Assembly: GCF_023015985.1 (NCBI RefSeq)
Contig: NZ_JALKAO010000005.1
Span: 176,932 to 240,931 of the forward strand
Length of the DNA: 64,000 nucleotides
Reading direction: 5' to 3'
Origin: Marivita sp. S6314
GTDB lineage: Bacteria; Pseudomonadota; Alphaproteobacteria; Rhodobacterales; Rhodobacteraceae
Shown here: positions 34,830 to 47,094 of the stretch, piece after piece
Layout: each line of letters begins with the position of its first letter
Position numbering within the stretch: the stretch's first letter is position 1
Made by a program: the position numbers and the translations under genes
The notes under the pieces: generated by a model
The model's input: the letters and a program-made list of their open reading frames with translations, nothing else
The model's database searches: none
Told to the model about the DNA's origin: nothing

Positions 34830-35852
34830 TTACGCGGAGGCTGCGGCTTTCAAGCCGCCTGCGGCAAAGGTTGGAACATACGCGCCCAATTGCGCGGCAC
34901 GTTCCGGGTTTGACGCATTGCCATCCAAGGCGCGGCGTTTGACGCCTTGCAGGATCGAGGCCATCCGGAAAAAGCTGAAGGCGAGGTAGAAGCCGAACCG
35001 GTCGATACCCGGCAGGCCCATGCGTGCGCAATAGCTGTCGATGAAATCCTGGTCTTCGGGGATGCCAAGTGCGGTGCGGTCCACGCCTGCCAAGCCGCGT
35101 CCGGAGTCGCCCGTGGGCAGGGACCATTGCATGATGACGGCGGCGAGGTCGGCAAACGGGTGGCCCAGCGTCGACAGCTCCCAATCCAATACGGCGACGC
35201 ATCGGGGCGCGTCTGGCGCAAACAGCAGATTGTCGATGCGGTAATCGCCATGCACCAGCGTCACGCGGCCATCGTCGTCGGGCAGATTCGAGCCCAGCCA
35301 GTCGATCAGGGCGTCCATGTCTGCAACCGGTTCCGTTTCGCTGGCGCGGTATTGTTTGGTCCAGCGGTCGATCTGGCGCTGGTAATAGCTGCCTTGCGGT
35401 CCGTAATTGGCAAGGCCTGTTGCCGTCAGATCAACTGAGTGAATCGCGGTGAGGACACGGTTCATGTCGTCGAAAATCGCGGCCCTGTCCGCGGCGCTGA
35501 CATCTGGCACACGCGGGTCGACGAAGGTGCGGCCGTCGACATGATCCATCACGTAGAACATCGCCCCGGTGACGGTATCGTCGTCGCACAGCGCGTGCAT
35601 CCGGGTGACGGGAACATCGCTGTCGACCAAGGCCTGCTGCACCCGAAATTCGCGGTCGACCGAATGGGCGGATTTCAACAACTGGCCGGGCGGTTTGCGA
35701 CGCAGCACATAAGCGCCCGATGGGGATATCAATTTGAAGGTTGGGTTCGACTGCCCGGTGGCAAACTTGGTGGCGTTGAGCGGACCGCGAAACCCGGTCA
35801 CATTGTCGGCCATCCATGCCGCGATGGCGTCTCTATCCAGCAAGTCTGTCAT
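34830..35852 (-). CDS. Phosphotransferase family protein (aminoglycoside phosphotransferase-like)
   Basis: 340 residues from the ATG at 35852. An APH-type kinase fold: LKSAHSVDREFRVQQAL (N-lobe, about residues 53-69), catalytic loop LVHGDYRIDNLLF (about 200-212) and the metal-binding VLDWELSTLGHP. This group resembles the kinase domain of human ACAD10/11, which phosphorylates 4-hydroxyacyl-CoA before dehydrogenation. It overlaps the upstream acyl-CoA dehydrogenase by 4 bases, the same pairing as in ACAD11, so a joint role in fatty or hydroxy-acid degradation is likely. It is not an antibiotic resistance gene by context. Confidence 0.9.
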   Translation of the reverse strand: MTDLLDRDAIAAWMADNVTGFRGPLNATKFATGQSNPTFKLISPSGAYVLRRKPPGQLLKSAHSVDREFRVQQALVDSDVPVTRMHALCDDDTVTGAMFYVMDHVDGRTFVDPRVPDVSAADRAAIFDDMNRVLTAIHSVDLTATGLANYGPQGSYYQRQIDRWTKQYRASETEPVADMDALIDWLGSNLPDDDGRVTLVHGDYRIDNLLFAPDAPRCVAVLDWELSTLGHPFADLAAVIMQWSLPTGDSGRGLAGVDRTALGIPEDQDFIDSYCARMGLPGIDRFGFYLAFSFFRMASILQGVKRRALDGNASNPERAAQLGAYVPTFAAGGLKAAASA

Positions 35853-37078
35853 GCGTTGGAGTATTTGCGCAGTTCGGCGCGGGCCACCTGACGACGATGC
35901 ACGGCATCGGGACCATCGGCAAAGCGCAGGGTGCGCAGATGTGTCCACATCCGCCAAAGCGGGGTGTCCTGACTTATGCCGGTGCCTCCGTAAAGCTGCA
36001 TGGCCTCGTCCACGACTTTCAGCGACATGAGCGGGGCGACCACCTTGATCTGGCTGATCCACGGTTGCGCGGCGCGGGTGCCTTGGGTGTCCATCATCCA
36101 TGCGGCCTTGAGACAGAGCAGGCGCGCCTGTTCGATCTCCATCCGCGCATTGGCGATGATGTCGTAGTTGGCACCCAGTTCGATGATCGGCTTGCCAAAT
36201 GCCTCGCGTTGCATCCCGCGCTGGCACATGAGTTGCAGGGCTTTTTCGGCCAGACCGATAGAGCGCATACAGTGGTGAATACGGCCCGGCCCAAGGCGGC
36301 CTTGCGCCACTTCGAACCCGCGCCCTTCACCGAGCACGATGTTCTTGGAGGGGATGCGCACGTCGGTGAATTTCAGGTGCATATGCCCATGCGGGGCGTC
36401 GTCTTGTCCAAACACATGCATGGGGCGCAGCACCTCGATCCCCGGCGTGTCGGCGTCCATAACGAACATGGTGTGACGGCTGTGCTTGGATGCGTCCGGG
36501 TCCGAACAGGCCATGAGGATGTAAAGCGCGCAGCGCGGATCGCCTGCGCCGGAAATCCAGTACTTTTCGCCGTTCAGGACCCAATCGTCGCCGTCCTTCT
36601 TGGCTTCGAACGCCAGTTGCGCGGCGTCGGAGGAGGCGACATTGGGTTCGGTCATCACGTAGGCGGAACGGATGTCACCGTCGAGCAACCGCGTCAGCCA
36701 GCGGTCTTTCATCCACTGCGCGCCGTAGCGTTCGAGCACCTCCATGTTGCCGGTGTCGGGGGCGGAACAGTTGAACACTTCTGCGGCGAGATGCACTTTG
36801 CCCATCTCTTCGGCGAGGTAGGCGTATTCAACGGTAGTCAGGCCGTGGCCTTTGTCACTGTCGGTCAGCCAGAAGTTCCAGAGACCGCGCGCTTTGGCTT
36901 TGCCTTTCAGTGCATCCAAAATCGCAAGCTGTCGGTCAGTCAGTTGAAAACGATCTCCGGACGGATGCTTGCCAACTTCGTCGTGGTATTCCGCATCCAG
37001 GTGCGCGATCTCGGTCTCGACCATATCGCGCACCTGATCGACCAGCGCCTTGACGCGATCTGACATTCCTAGGTCCAT
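35849..37078 (-). CDS. Acyl-CoA dehydrogenase family protein
   Basis: 409 residues, full length. Signatures: YVMTEPNVASSDAAQ (FAD/substrate region, about residues 139-153), DWVLNGEKYWISGAGDPRC (about 167-186) and QLYGGTGISQDTPLWRMWTHLRTLRFADGPDAVH near the C-terminus. It introduces a double bond into an acyl-CoA, passing electrons to ETF. Coupled by ATGA overlap to the phosphotransferase gene, which suggests an ACAD11-like two-gene pathway. Confidence 0.94.
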   Translation of the reverse strand: MDLGMSDRVKALVDQVRDMVETEIAHLDAEYHDEVGKHPSGDRFQLTDRQLAILDALKGKAKARGLWNFWLTDSDKGHGLTTVEYAYLAEEMGKVHLAAEVFNCSAPDTGNMEVLERYGAQWMKDRWLTRLLDGDIRSAYVMTEPNVASSDAAQLAFEAKKDGDDWVLNGEKYWISGAGDPRCALYILMACSDPDASKHSRHTMFVMDADTPGIEVLRPMHVFGQDDAPHGHMHLKFTDVRIPSKNIVLGEGRGFEVAQGRLGPGRIHHCMRSIGLAEKALQLMCQRGMQREAFGKPIIELGANYDIIANARMEIEQARLLCLKAAWMMDTQGTRAAQPWISQIKVVAPLMSLKVVDEAMQLYGGTGISQDTPLWRMWTHLRTLRFADGPDAVHRRQVARAELRKYSNA

Positions 37079-37242
37079 AAGGCTTCTCCCTGCCGCATAG
37101 CTGTCACGCTACGGCGTGTGACACACAACATCCAGATCAGACATCTCTTTCCTCTTGCCGAAAATACCTCGGGAGTGTGAGGGCAGAGCCTTCACATGCG
37201 TCAAAGGCGCATTCCGGTCGGATTGGCGAAGCCAATTCGAAA

Positions 37243-39732
<2,490 letters not shown>

Positions 39733-39767
39733 TTAGCGGTTGGCTGTTCGCGGGGGCGGACGCCGCG

Positions 39768-40877
39768 TCAGGCGGGGTTCACCTGTGTCACGGATGTTTG
39801 GCCAGCGGTGTCGGTGACTTCGAAATACTGCGCGCGCGGGCCCAGTTCGGTGAACAGTTCTGCGCCGGTTCCCGTCATCCAGGCCTGCGCGCCAAGAGCG
39901 CAGATTTCGTCATAGAGGGCAGCGCGGCGTTGGGCATCCAGATGGGCTGCGACCTCGTCCAGTAACACGATGGGCGGCGCGCCGAAGTCTTCGACCAACG
40001 CGCGGGCGTTTGACAGCACAAGCGAGATCAGAAGCGCCTTTTGTTCGCCCGTGGAACTGTCGGCGGCAGGAACACCCTTGGCGGCGAACACGCCGTAGAG
40101 ATCGGCGCGGTGTGGTCCGACCAGTGTGCGCCCGGCGGCCAGATCGCGAAAGCGGCTTTCCTCGAACGCGGCGCGCAGGTCATCTTCGGTGTCGGGCATT
40201 TCGCCTTCGGTTTGGGTCAGGTCCAACTGCGCCGCCGGGAATTGCGTGCTGGCCTGATCCTGTGCCTGCGCGATCCGGTCCAACGCGCGCTGGCGGTTGT
40301 GGTGGATCACGATACCGGAAGCCGCCATCTGGGCTTCGAGTGCCTTGTACCACATCGGATCGCGGACCTGATCCTTGAGCAGCCGGTTGCGTTCGCGCAT
40401 CGCCTTTTCGTAGGTCAGCGACGCTTCGGCATGGTTCGGAAAAAAGCTGAGGGTCATGCGGTCCAGAAACCGCCGCCGCCCTTCGGCCCCTTCGATCCAG
40501 AGACGGTCCATCGACGGGAGCAGCCACAACAGGCGCACGAGTTCACCCAGGCGGGATTGCGGTGCGGGTTTGTCGTTGATCTTGACCTGACGCGGCGCGC
40601 CCTGGTCGGACGTGAACGCGATGCCTTGAAGTCCTTCGGGAGTTTCCACCAGTCCGCTGATCTTCCAGCCCAGTGCCTCTGGCCGGCGTGTCATGTCCTG
40701 CGCGGAGGCGCGTCGCATCCCGCGACCGGGAGAAAACAGCGACACCGCTTCGATCAGGTTTGTCTTGCCCGCGCCATTGGGGCCGTAGAGCACTACGGGA
40801 CGCGTGTCAGGTTCCAGAGACACATGGAGATGTGACCGAAAATGCGACAGCGTCAGGCGATGGATACGAAGCGGCAA
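39768..40877 (-). CDS. recF: DNA replication and repair protein RecF
   Basis: 369 residues. Walker A YGPNGAGKTNLIEAVSLFSPGRGMR (P-loop GPNGAGKTN, about residues 33-41), signature region STGEQKALLISLVLSNARAL and Walker B PPIVLLDEVAAHLD near 320. It loads RecA at single-strand gaps. The start codon is TTG at 40877 with a GGGGG ribosome-binding site, matching the family N-terminus (LTLSHFRSH). It sits between dnaN and gyrB on the same strand. Confidence 0.97.
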   Translation of the reverse strand: MPLRIHRLTLSHFRSHLHVSLEPDTRPVVLYGPNGAGKTNLIEAVSLFSPGRGMRRASAQDMTRRPEALGWKISGLVETPEGLQGIAFTSDQGAPRQVKINDKPAPQSRLGELVRLLWLLPSMDRLWIEGAEGRRRFLDRMTLSFFPNHAEASLTYEKAMRERNRLLKDQVRDPMWYKALEAQMAASGIVIHHNRQRALDRIAQAQDQASTQFPAAQLDLTQTEGEMPDTEDDLRAAFEESRFRDLAAGRTLVGPHRADLYGVFAAKGVPAADSSTGEQKALLISLVLSNARALVEDFGAPPIVLLDEVAAHLDAQRRAALYDEICALGAQAWMTGTGAELFTELGPRAQYFEVTDTAGQTSVTQVNPA

Positions 40878-40906
40878 TTGCGCCCCCGTTCAAAGGCGCA
40901 ATGGGG

Positions 40907-42025
40907 TCACACCCGCATTGGCATCACGACGTAAACGGCGCTGGTGTCGTTGCCTTCGCGCATGAGCGTCGGGTCGCCTGCGGAGTTGAACATGAAGACG
41001 GCGTTTTCGCGGTCGACCTGGCTGGCGATTTCAAGAAGGTACTTTGCGTTGAAGCCAATCTCCAACCGGTCATCGCCGTAAGCCACGGCCAGTTCTTCTT
41101 CGGCAGCGCCGCTGTCGGGGGCGTTGACGGACAGGATCAGGCGGTCTTCGTCCAGTTGCATTTTCACCGCGCGGGAGCGTTCGGACGATACGGTGGCGAC
41201 GCGGTCCACGGCTTTGGCGAATTCGGCAGCGTCGACTTCAAGCCGCCGCGTGTTGCCTTGCGGAATGACGCGTGTGTAATCCGGAAAGGTGCCGTCAATC
41301 ACCTTGGAGGTCAGGGTGATGTCGGGCGTGGCAAAGCGGACCTTGGTTTCCGAAACGGAAACGGCGATCTGCATATCGTCATCGTCCAGAAGCTTGCGCA
41401 GCTCGCCAACCGTTTTGCGCGGCACGATCACGCCGGGCATGTCTGCCGCGCCGCTGGGCAGTTCGGCATCAATGCGCGCGAGGCGGTGGCCGTCGGTGGC
41501 AACACAGCGCAGCGCTTTGCCGTCTTCGCCATCCGCCACATGCATGTAGACGCCGTTGAGGTAGTAGCGTGTTTCCTCTGTCGAGATGGCGAATTTTGAT
41601 TTGTCGAAGAGACGACGCAGGGTTGGCGCCGGGGCCGAGAAGTTCGCGGTGTATTCGGACGAAGCCATGACCGGGAAGTCTTCTTTTGGCAGCGTCGCCA
41701 GAGAGAAGTTCGAACGACCGGCTTCGACGGTAAGGCGACCGGAAGCGCTGTCCTCGGACAAGGACACCAACGCGCCGTCGGGCAGTTTGCGGACAATCTC
41801 GTGCAGGGTCACGGCCGAGACCGTGGTTGCGCCTGCACGTTCCACCTGCGCCACGGCGCGATCAACCACTTCGATGTCGAGATCGGTTGCGCGGAACTGA
41901 ACCGTTTCGCCTTCGGCTTCGATCAGGACGTTTGCCAGGATCGGGATGGTATTCCGCCGCTCCACCACGGATTGCGCTTGCGAGACAGCTTTCAGAAGCG
42001 TCCCTCGTTCCATGCTGAATTTCAT
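40907..42025 (-). CDS. dnaN: DNA polymerase III sliding clamp (beta subunit)
   Basis: 372 residues, full length, three clamp domains. It begins MKFSMERGTLLKAVSQAQSVVERRNTIPILANVLIEA and ends with the typical YVVMPMRV. It encircles DNA and tethers polymerase III. Part of dnaA-dnaN-recF-gyrB order. Confidence 0.99.
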   Translation of the reverse strand: MKFSMERGTLLKAVSQAQSVVERRNTIPILANVLIEAEGETVQFRATDLDIEVVDRAVAQVERAGATTVSAVTLHEIVRKLPDGALVSLSEDSASGRLTVEAGRSNFSLATLPKEDFPVMASSEYTANFSAPAPTLRRLFDKSKFAISTEETRYYLNGVYMHVADGEDGKALRCVATDGHRLARIDAELPSGAADMPGVIVPRKTVGELRKLLDDDDMQIAVSVSETKVRFATPDITLTSKVIDGTFPDYTRVIPQGNTRRLEVDAAEFAKAVDRVATVSSERSRAVKMQLDEDRLILSVNAPDSGAAEEELAVAYGDDRLEIGFNAKYLLEIASQVDRENAVFMFNSAGDPTLMREGNDTSAVYVVMPMRV

Positions 42026-42180
42026 GCGTTCATCCCCCGACTGGCCGGACGCCGACAGTAACCCCCATTTGGGTTGCTCTCCAAGCCCTTAGTTTTGCAA
42101 TTTCTTGGCTGGATTCCGCGCAGGGTCAAGGGCAGGCGTGCAGTAAGACACGCAATGCCCCCCTTTGTTGTGTCTGGGAC

Positions 42181-43554
42181 TCAGGCTTCGAGCGATCTGC
42201 GGAGCAGTTCAACGTCTTCGGCGATCTGCGCGTCCTGCTTCTTGAGTTCTTCGATGCGGCGCACACCATGCATGACCGTCGTGTGATCGCGCCCCCCAAA
42301 ATGACGGCCTATTTCGGGAAGCGAACGCGTTGTGAGTTGCTTGCACAGATACATGGCGATCTGACGTGGACGGGCAAAGGTCCGCACGCGCTTGGGCCCG
42401 ACCAGATCGGAATGACGGATCAGGTAGTGATCCGCGACCTTGCGCTGGATCTCCTCGATGGAGACCTTGCGTTCGGACACGCGCAGGATGTCGGTCAGGC
42501 ATTCTTGCGTCAGGTCCATCGTGATCGGTTTGCCGATCAGCGAGGCGAAGGCGAACAGACGGGTCAGCGCGCCTTCGAGGATGCGGACGTTGCTGACAAT
42601 CCGTGCCGCGAGAAATTCGAGGATGCCTTTCTCGACTTCGAGGCCGGGATACATCCGGCTGTACATTTCGGACTTCGACTGAAGGATCCCAAGTCGCAAT
42701 TCATAGTCGGTTGGGTGCAGGTCCACCACGAGCCCGCTTTGCAGGCGTGATCGGATGCGGTTCTCAAGATCCTTGATTTCGTCCGGGGCGCGGTCAGCGG
42801 AGATGATGATCTGCTTGTTCTGATCGACCAGGGCATTGAACGTGTGGAAGAACTCTTCCTGTGTGCTGTCCTTGCCGGCGATAAACTGTACGTCGTCAAC
42901 CATCAGCACGTCGACCGAGCGGAACAGTTCCTTGAAGTCCATCATCTTGCGGTCGCGCAGGGCCTGTACAAAGCGATACATGAACTGTTCGGCCGACAGG
43001 TTGAGGACATTCAAGTGCGGCTGGCGCGTGCGCAGTTCCCAGGCAATCGCGTGCATCAGGTGGGTTTTGCCCAAACCGACGCCGCCATAGAGAAACAGCG
43101 GGTTGAACGTGACAGGGCCACCTTCTGCCACGCGCTTGGCGGCGGCATGTGCAAGTTCGTTGGGCTTGCCAACGACAAAGCTGTCGAAGGTGAAGCGCTT
43201 GTCGAGGGGTGATCCGTTCAGCGCGTCAGACTGCGGCGCGGTTTCTTCTTCTCCGACGAATTGCGGCGCAGCAACGGGGGCGGGCGCGGCTGCTTTTGGC
43301 GAGGCAGCCTTTGGAGCAGATGTTTCGAACGCGATGCGGCGGATGGTAGGGTCGACGTTGGCGACCTTTGACAGGATTACGTCGCCAAAGTTCTGGGACA
43401 CGTAGTTGCCCATGAAATTTGTGGGAACCTGAAAACGGGCGATCCCGTCTTTCGTACCCAAATAAACCAGCGGCTTTATCCAGTTCTTAAAGCTGTTCTC
43501 ACCAAGCGTTTCACTAAGCTCTTTCCGAATGGATCCCCATTGATCGCCAGTCAT
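42181..43554 (-). CDS. dnaA: Chromosomal replication initiator DnaA
   Basis: 457 residues from the ATG at 43554 (MTGDQWGSIRKELSETLGENSFKNWIKPL, domain I). Domain II is short and Ala/Pro-rich (about residues 95-125). Domain III has Walker A LYGGVGLGKTHLMHAI and Walker B VDVLMVDDVQFIAGK. Domain IV contains the DnaA signature FGGRDHTTVMHGVRRIEEL. It initiates replication at oriC. The frame upstream of the chosen ATG has no coding support. No cluster of DnaA boxes was found nearby, so the origin is probably elsewhere. Confidence 0.99.
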   Translation of the reverse strand: MTGDQWGSIRKELSETLGENSFKNWIKPLVYLGTKDGIARFQVPTNFMGNYVSQNFGDVILSKVANVDPTIRRIAFETSAPKAASPKAAAPAPVAAPQFVGEEETAPQSDALNGSPLDKRFTFDSFVVGKPNELAHAAAKRVAEGGPVTFNPLFLYGGVGLGKTHLMHAIAWELRTRQPHLNVLNLSAEQFMYRFVQALRDRKMMDFKELFRSVDVLMVDDVQFIAGKDSTQEEFFHTFNALVDQNKQIIISADRAPDEIKDLENRIRSRLQSGLVVDLHPTDYELRLGILQSKSEMYSRMYPGLEVEKGILEFLAARIVSNVRILEGALTRLFAFASLIGKPITMDLTQECLTDILRVSERKVSIEEIQRKVADHYLIRHSDLVGPKRVRTFARPRQIAMYLCKQLTTRSLPEIGRHFGGRDHTTVMHGVRRIEELKKQDAQIAEDVELLRRSLEA

Positions 43555-43701
43555 CGTATCCCCTGTCCCAACACTGTCTGTCGCGTGCTTGAACACACGC
43601 TGGTTCCGCTTTTCGAGGCAAATTATGCCTCTGCGATGCACATCAGTGGGCGAAAGAATGACAATGGCGTCCGGGGCATCCCGGACACAAAGCATCAGGC
43701 G

Positions 43702-43728
43702 TGCAGACCCGTTATTCGGGGGTCTGCA
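43702..43728 (-). promoter_or_regulatory. Hairpin in the dnaA upstream region
   Basis: TGCAGACCC (43702-43710) and GGGTCTGCA (43720-43728) form a perfect 9-bp stem with a 9-base loop, about 150 bases before the dnaA start. There is no T-run on either strand, so it is not a typical terminator. Role unknown; it could be a protein-binding site or a leader structure. Confidence 0.4.
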
Positions 43729-43967
43729 ACAGCCAATCTATCAATTTGGACAAGGCATTTGATCGCTGATCAAACTGCAGAGCCGGTTCTTCGTTGAGGC
43801 AGTTTTCGTTCAACGTCGATCCGGCGGGACCTGTCCCCCCAAGTGCGATGTGACTCGCTGGGAAGACGTTATCAGTCTGAAATTGGCCCCATCAACAGTT
43901 CTTATTTCTTGACTCCGGAATCGCTGAAAAAGAATCTCAAACCGGTGCAAAGCTGCGCAAGCATCAG

Positions 43968-43997
43968 CAAAAAACGCCGTCCCTCTCGGAACGGCGT
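43968..43997 (-). terminator. Rho-independent terminator after rpsT
   Basis: On the minus strand ACGCCGT (43997-43991), a 10-base loop, ACGGCGT (43980-43974) and then TTTTTT. It lies 38 bases after the rpsT stop. Confidence 0.88.
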
Positions 43998-44034
43998 CTT
44001 GATTTTCGAGAACGGTTTTGTCAGCCGCCGATTC

Positions 44035-44298
44035 TTAGCCGAGCGCTTTGACGCGGGCGGAAAGGCGCGACACTTTGCGGGACGCTGTGTTCTTGTGGAA
44101 GACGCCTTTGGTCACGCCGCGCATGATTTCGGGCTGTGCTGCGCGCAGGGCGGCTGTTGCCGCTTCCTTGTCGCCGGACGCGATTGCTTCTTCGACTTTG
44201 CGGAGGAATGTACGGATGCGCGAACGACGCGCTTTGTTGACGGCGAAGCGCTTTTCGTTCTGACGTGCGCGCTTTTTGGCCTGGGGCGAATTTGCCAT
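44035..44298 (-). CDS. rpsT: 30S ribosomal protein S20
   Basis: 87 residues from the ATG at 44298, beginning [17 protein letters not shown], very basic and helical; the usual S20 length. It binds 16S rRNA early in 30S assembly. It is followed by a strong terminator and neighbours dnaA, a pairing typical of alphaproteobacteria. The longer open frame upstream is not needed. Confidence 0.99.
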   Translation of the reverse strand: MANSPQAKKRARQNEKRFAVNKARRSRIRTFLRKVEEAIASGDKEAATAALRAAQPEIMRGVTKGVFHKNTASRKVSRLSARVKALG

Positions 44299-44441
44299 GT
44301 GATCAGTTCCTTGGTCTTTGGTTCGAATTGGGGTGCACAATGAAAGCCAGCCCGGATCAGAACCGGAACGAATCTTGCCAAGCGGGCATCACGCGCATTT
44401 CTGGGGCGCGTATAGCCCCAGTTTCGGTTGGTGAAAAGAGT

Positions 44442-45218
44442 TTATCTGTCGCGGAACTGTGCCGTGCGCTTTTCGAGGAACGCCGCCATGCCCTCTTTCT
44501 GATCTTCTGTCGCAAAAAGCGAATGGAAGAGACGGCGCTCTGCCAGCAAACCTTCGGCAAGCGTGGTCTCATAGGCGCGATTGACGGCCTCTTTCACGGC
44601 AAAGGTGGCTAGCATGGATTTCTCGGCGATTTTCGCAGCGGCAGAGTGCGCTTCTTCCATCAGAGTCTTGGCGGGAACAACCCGGCTGACCAATCCGGCG
44701 CGTTCGGCTTCTTCGGCATCCATGAAGCGCCCGGTGAGGTGCATGTCCATGGATTTCGATTTGCCGACAAACCGTGTGAGGCGCTGTGTCCCGCCGATGC
44801 CTGCGACAACGCCAAGGTTGATTTCCGGCTGGCCGAATTTGGCTGTGTCAGAGGCGATGATGAAGTCGCACATCATGGCAAGTTCGCACCCACCGCCCAG
44901 CGCATAGCCCGACACGGCCGCGATAATCGGTTTGCGGGTTTTGACGACCGCTTGCGATTCGGCGCCAAAGAAGTCCGACATGAACACTTCGACAAAGCTT
45001 TTCTCGGACATCTCTTTGATGTCGGCGCCTGCTGCAAATGCCTTGGAGGATCCGGTCAGGATAATGCATCGGACCTTTTCGTTTGCGTCCGCGTCCTCAA
45101 GTGCGCTTGCGAGTTCGGTCAGCAACTGGGTGTTGAGCGCATTGAGCGCGTCGGGCCGGTTGAGTTTGATAGTCGCAATGTGATCTTCGATTTCGACGAT
45201 GATCGACTCATATGCCAT
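44442..45218 (-). CDS. Enoyl-CoA hydratase
   Basis: 258 residues, crotonase fold. The oxyanion-hole and active-site regions are [11 protein letters not shown] (about residues 58-68) and the catalytic glutamates in [17 protein letters not shown] (about 102-118) and [17 protein letters not shown] (about 125-141), both glutamates intact. It hydrates short-chain trans-2-enoyl-CoA in beta-oxidation. The position between rpsT and mutM is not functional linkage but is typical of the region in related genomes. Confidence 0.95.
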   Translation of the reverse strand: MAYESIIVEIEDHIATIKLNRPDALNALNTQLLTELASALEDADANEKVRCIILTGSSKAFAAGADIKEMSEKSFVEVFMSDFFGAESQAVVKTRKPIIAAVSGYALGGGCELAMMCDFIIASDTAKFGQPEINLGVVAGIGGTQRLTRFVGKSKSMDMHLTGRFMDAEEAERAGLVSRVVPAKTLMEEAHSAAAKIAEKSMLATFAVKEAVNRAYETTLAEGLLAERRLFHSLFATEDQKEGMAAFLEKRTAQFRDR

Positions 45219-45283
45219 GGGAGAGGGCTCCGTTCGGTGATCTCAGGCACGCAGCCTTACGCATCTCAAGCATGCCGTTCAAG

Positions 45284-46135
45284 TTATCTTTGGCAGGTCG
45301 GGCAGTAGAAAGTGGATCGCCCGGATTGCACGATCCGGCGGATTGTCGAGGTGCAGCCGGGGCTTCGACAGGGTTCATCCTCGCGTCCGTAAACGTCAAA
45401 GCTGTGCTGGAAATATCCAAGTTCGCCATCGGCTTGCTTGAAATCCCGCAGCGATGATCCGCCTGCATCTATGGCGTCGTTCAAGACGGTCCGGATGATC
45501 GGAACAAGGCCAGAGACACGGGTTTTTGACACCCGTCGCGCCGGTCGAGTGGGGTGAATTTTTGATCGGAACAAAGCTTCGCAGACATAGATATTGCCGA
45601 GACCCGCGATGGTTTTCTGGTCCAGCAAGGCTGATTTCATCGGTGTATTCCGGTTGGCAAGCGCCGCGATCAGGTAGTCTTCGTTGAACCCGTTGCCCAA
45701 CGGTTCCGGCCCGATGGAGGCGAGGAGCGGGTGTGTATCTGACCCGACGGTCGCAAGCAGATCCATCGCGCCAAAGCGCCGGGGGTCGTTGAAGGTGATC
45801 CGCGCGCCGTTGTCCATATCGAGCACAACGTGATCATGTTTCTCGGGGGCCGGGTGGTCATGGATGAACTGGCCAAGGGGATCGCCTGACACCAGCATGC
45901 GCCCGGACATGCCCAGATGGATCAGCAGTGTTTCCCCGCTGTCGAGATCGGCCAGGATGTATTTCGACCGGCGGCGCAAACCCAGAACACGTGTGCCTGT
46001 CAGACGCGTGGCCATGCCTTTTGGGAAGGGCCAGCGCAGGTCAGGGCGGTTGACCCGGGCTTCGGCGATCACTGCGCCTTCCATGGCGGGTGCAAGGCCG
46101 CGTCTGACAGTTTCGACTTCGGGGAGTTCGGGCAT
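45284..46135 (-). CDS. mutM: Formamidopyrimidine-DNA glycosylase
   Basis: 283 residues from the ATG at 46135. It begins [14 protein letters not shown], so the catalytic N-terminal proline and E2 (PE) are present. The H2TH region and the C-terminal zinc finger ([19 protein letters not shown]...CPTC) are intact. It removes 8-oxoguanine and nicks the abasic site. The frame extends far upstream (to 46390) without support; the start is fixed by the need for proline at position 2. Confidence 0.98.
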   Translation of the reverse strand: MPELPEVETVRRGLAPAMEGAVIAEARVNRPDLRWPFPKGMATRLTGTRVLGLRRRSKYILADLDSGETLLIHLGMSGRMLVSGDPLGQFIHDHPAPEKHDHVVLDMDNGARITFNDPRRFGAMDLLATVGSDTHPLLASIGPEPLGNGFNEDYLIAALANRNTPMKSALLDQKTIAGLGNIYVCEALFRSKIHPTRPARRVSKTRVSGLVPIIRTVLNDAIDAGGSSLRDFKQADGELGYFQHSFDVYGREDEPCRSPGCTSTIRRIVQSGRSTFYCPTCQR

Positions 46136-46340
46136 TCGCAGTCTCTGACGGTTGGGCGCACACACGTCTTTCTTGAACGGTGGCTTCAACGTCAAGATAG
46201 GTCGTCTCTCGGCAATTGCGCGGCTGGAATTACTCGGTGGGATCCTGACGCAAAGTTTGCGCCGATTTGACCGTTTGTTCTTAGCCTTACATCTCTGTAG
46301 GAGACCTATGACGAAGCTGGGATGAAAGCAGACCTTTCTG

Positions 46341-47093
46341 ATGACGGAACCGCGTGAAAACAAGACCCATTTCGGGTTTACAGAAGTCAACGAAAGCGAA
46401 AAGGCCGGTCGTGTTCAGGGCGTGTTCAGCTCTGTCGCGTCGAAATACGATGTGATGAACGATGCCATGTCGCTGGGCATTCACCGCATCTGGAAAGACA
46501 CGATGATGGACTGGCTGGCGCCGCGCGCGGGACAGGAATTGTTGGATGTGGCCGGTGGCACCGGGGATATTTCGTTCCGGTTTCTCAAACGTGCAGGCCG
46601 CGGGCACGCCACGGTTCTTGATCTGACCGAACCGATGCTGATCGAAGGCCGGAAACGGGCCGAGGCAGAGGCGATGAGCGACAGTCTGGATTGGGTGGTG
46701 GGTGACGCCATGAACCTGCCGTTCGAAGACAACACGTTCGACGTCTATACGATCTCTTTCGGCATCCGGAACGTCACGCGCCCGCAAGAGGCGCTGAACG
46801 AGGCGTTTCGCGTTCTGCGCCCCGGTGGACGGCTGATGGTGCTGGAGTTCAGCCAGATCCCGAACGATCTGATGCAGAAAGTCTATGACCTGTATTCCTT
46901 CAACATCATCCCTTGGTTGGGACAAGCGATTGCGAATGATCGCGACAGTTATCAGTACCTTGTGGAATCGATCCGTAAATTCCCGGATCAGGACACGTTT
47001 CTGAACATGGTGCGGACCGCCGGGTTTGAGAATGCCAAGTATCGCAACCTGAGCATGGGCATTGCTTGCCTGCACTCTGGCTGGAAAATCTGA
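46341..47093 (+). CDS. ubiE: Ubiquinone/menaquinone C-methyltransferase UbiE
   Basis: 250 residues, class I SAM methyltransferase. [32 protein letters not shown] at the N-terminus is the UbiE signature, [14 protein letters not shown] (about 69-82) the SAM-binding motif and [27 protein letters not shown] the C-terminal signature. It carries out a C-methylation in ubiquinone synthesis. It is divergent from mutM and is followed immediately by ubiB. An upstream TTGACC at 46267-46272 may be part of the promoter. Confidence 0.98.
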   Translation: MTEPRENKTHFGFTEVNESEKAGRVQGVFSSVASKYDVMNDAMSLGIHRIWKDTMMDWLAPRAGQELLDVAGGTGDISFRFLKRAGRGHATVLDLTEPMLIEGRKRAEAEAMSDSLDWVVGDAMNLPFEDNTFDVYTISFGIRNVTRPQEALNEAFRVLRPGGRLMVLEFSQIPNDLMQKVYDLYSFNIIPWLGQAIANDRDSYQYLVESIRKFPDQDTFLNMVRTAGFENAKYRNLSMGIACLHSGWKI

Positions 47094-47094
47094 C

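Larger units (their letters stand above)
43555..44034. other. dnaA-rpsT intergenic region (480 bases)
   Basis: It contains the rpsT terminator at 43968-43997 and an isolated 9-bp hairpin at 43702-43728; the rest shows no gene. No 9-mer of the TTATCCACA type was found, so there is no sequence support for an origin here. The dnaA promoter must lie in the part next to 43555, but no strong -35/-10 pair was seen. Confidence 0.5.

Noticed and set aside
34830..35852. Aminoglycoside resistance kinase
   Set aside because: The APH-like motifs are shared with the ACAD10/11-type kinases, and the coupling to an acyl-CoA dehydrogenase gene points to acyl metabolism.
43555..44034. Chromosome replication origin next to dnaA
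   Set aside because: No cluster of DnaA boxes and no AT-rich unwinding element were seen. In related alphaproteobacteria the origin is often not adjacent to dnaA.
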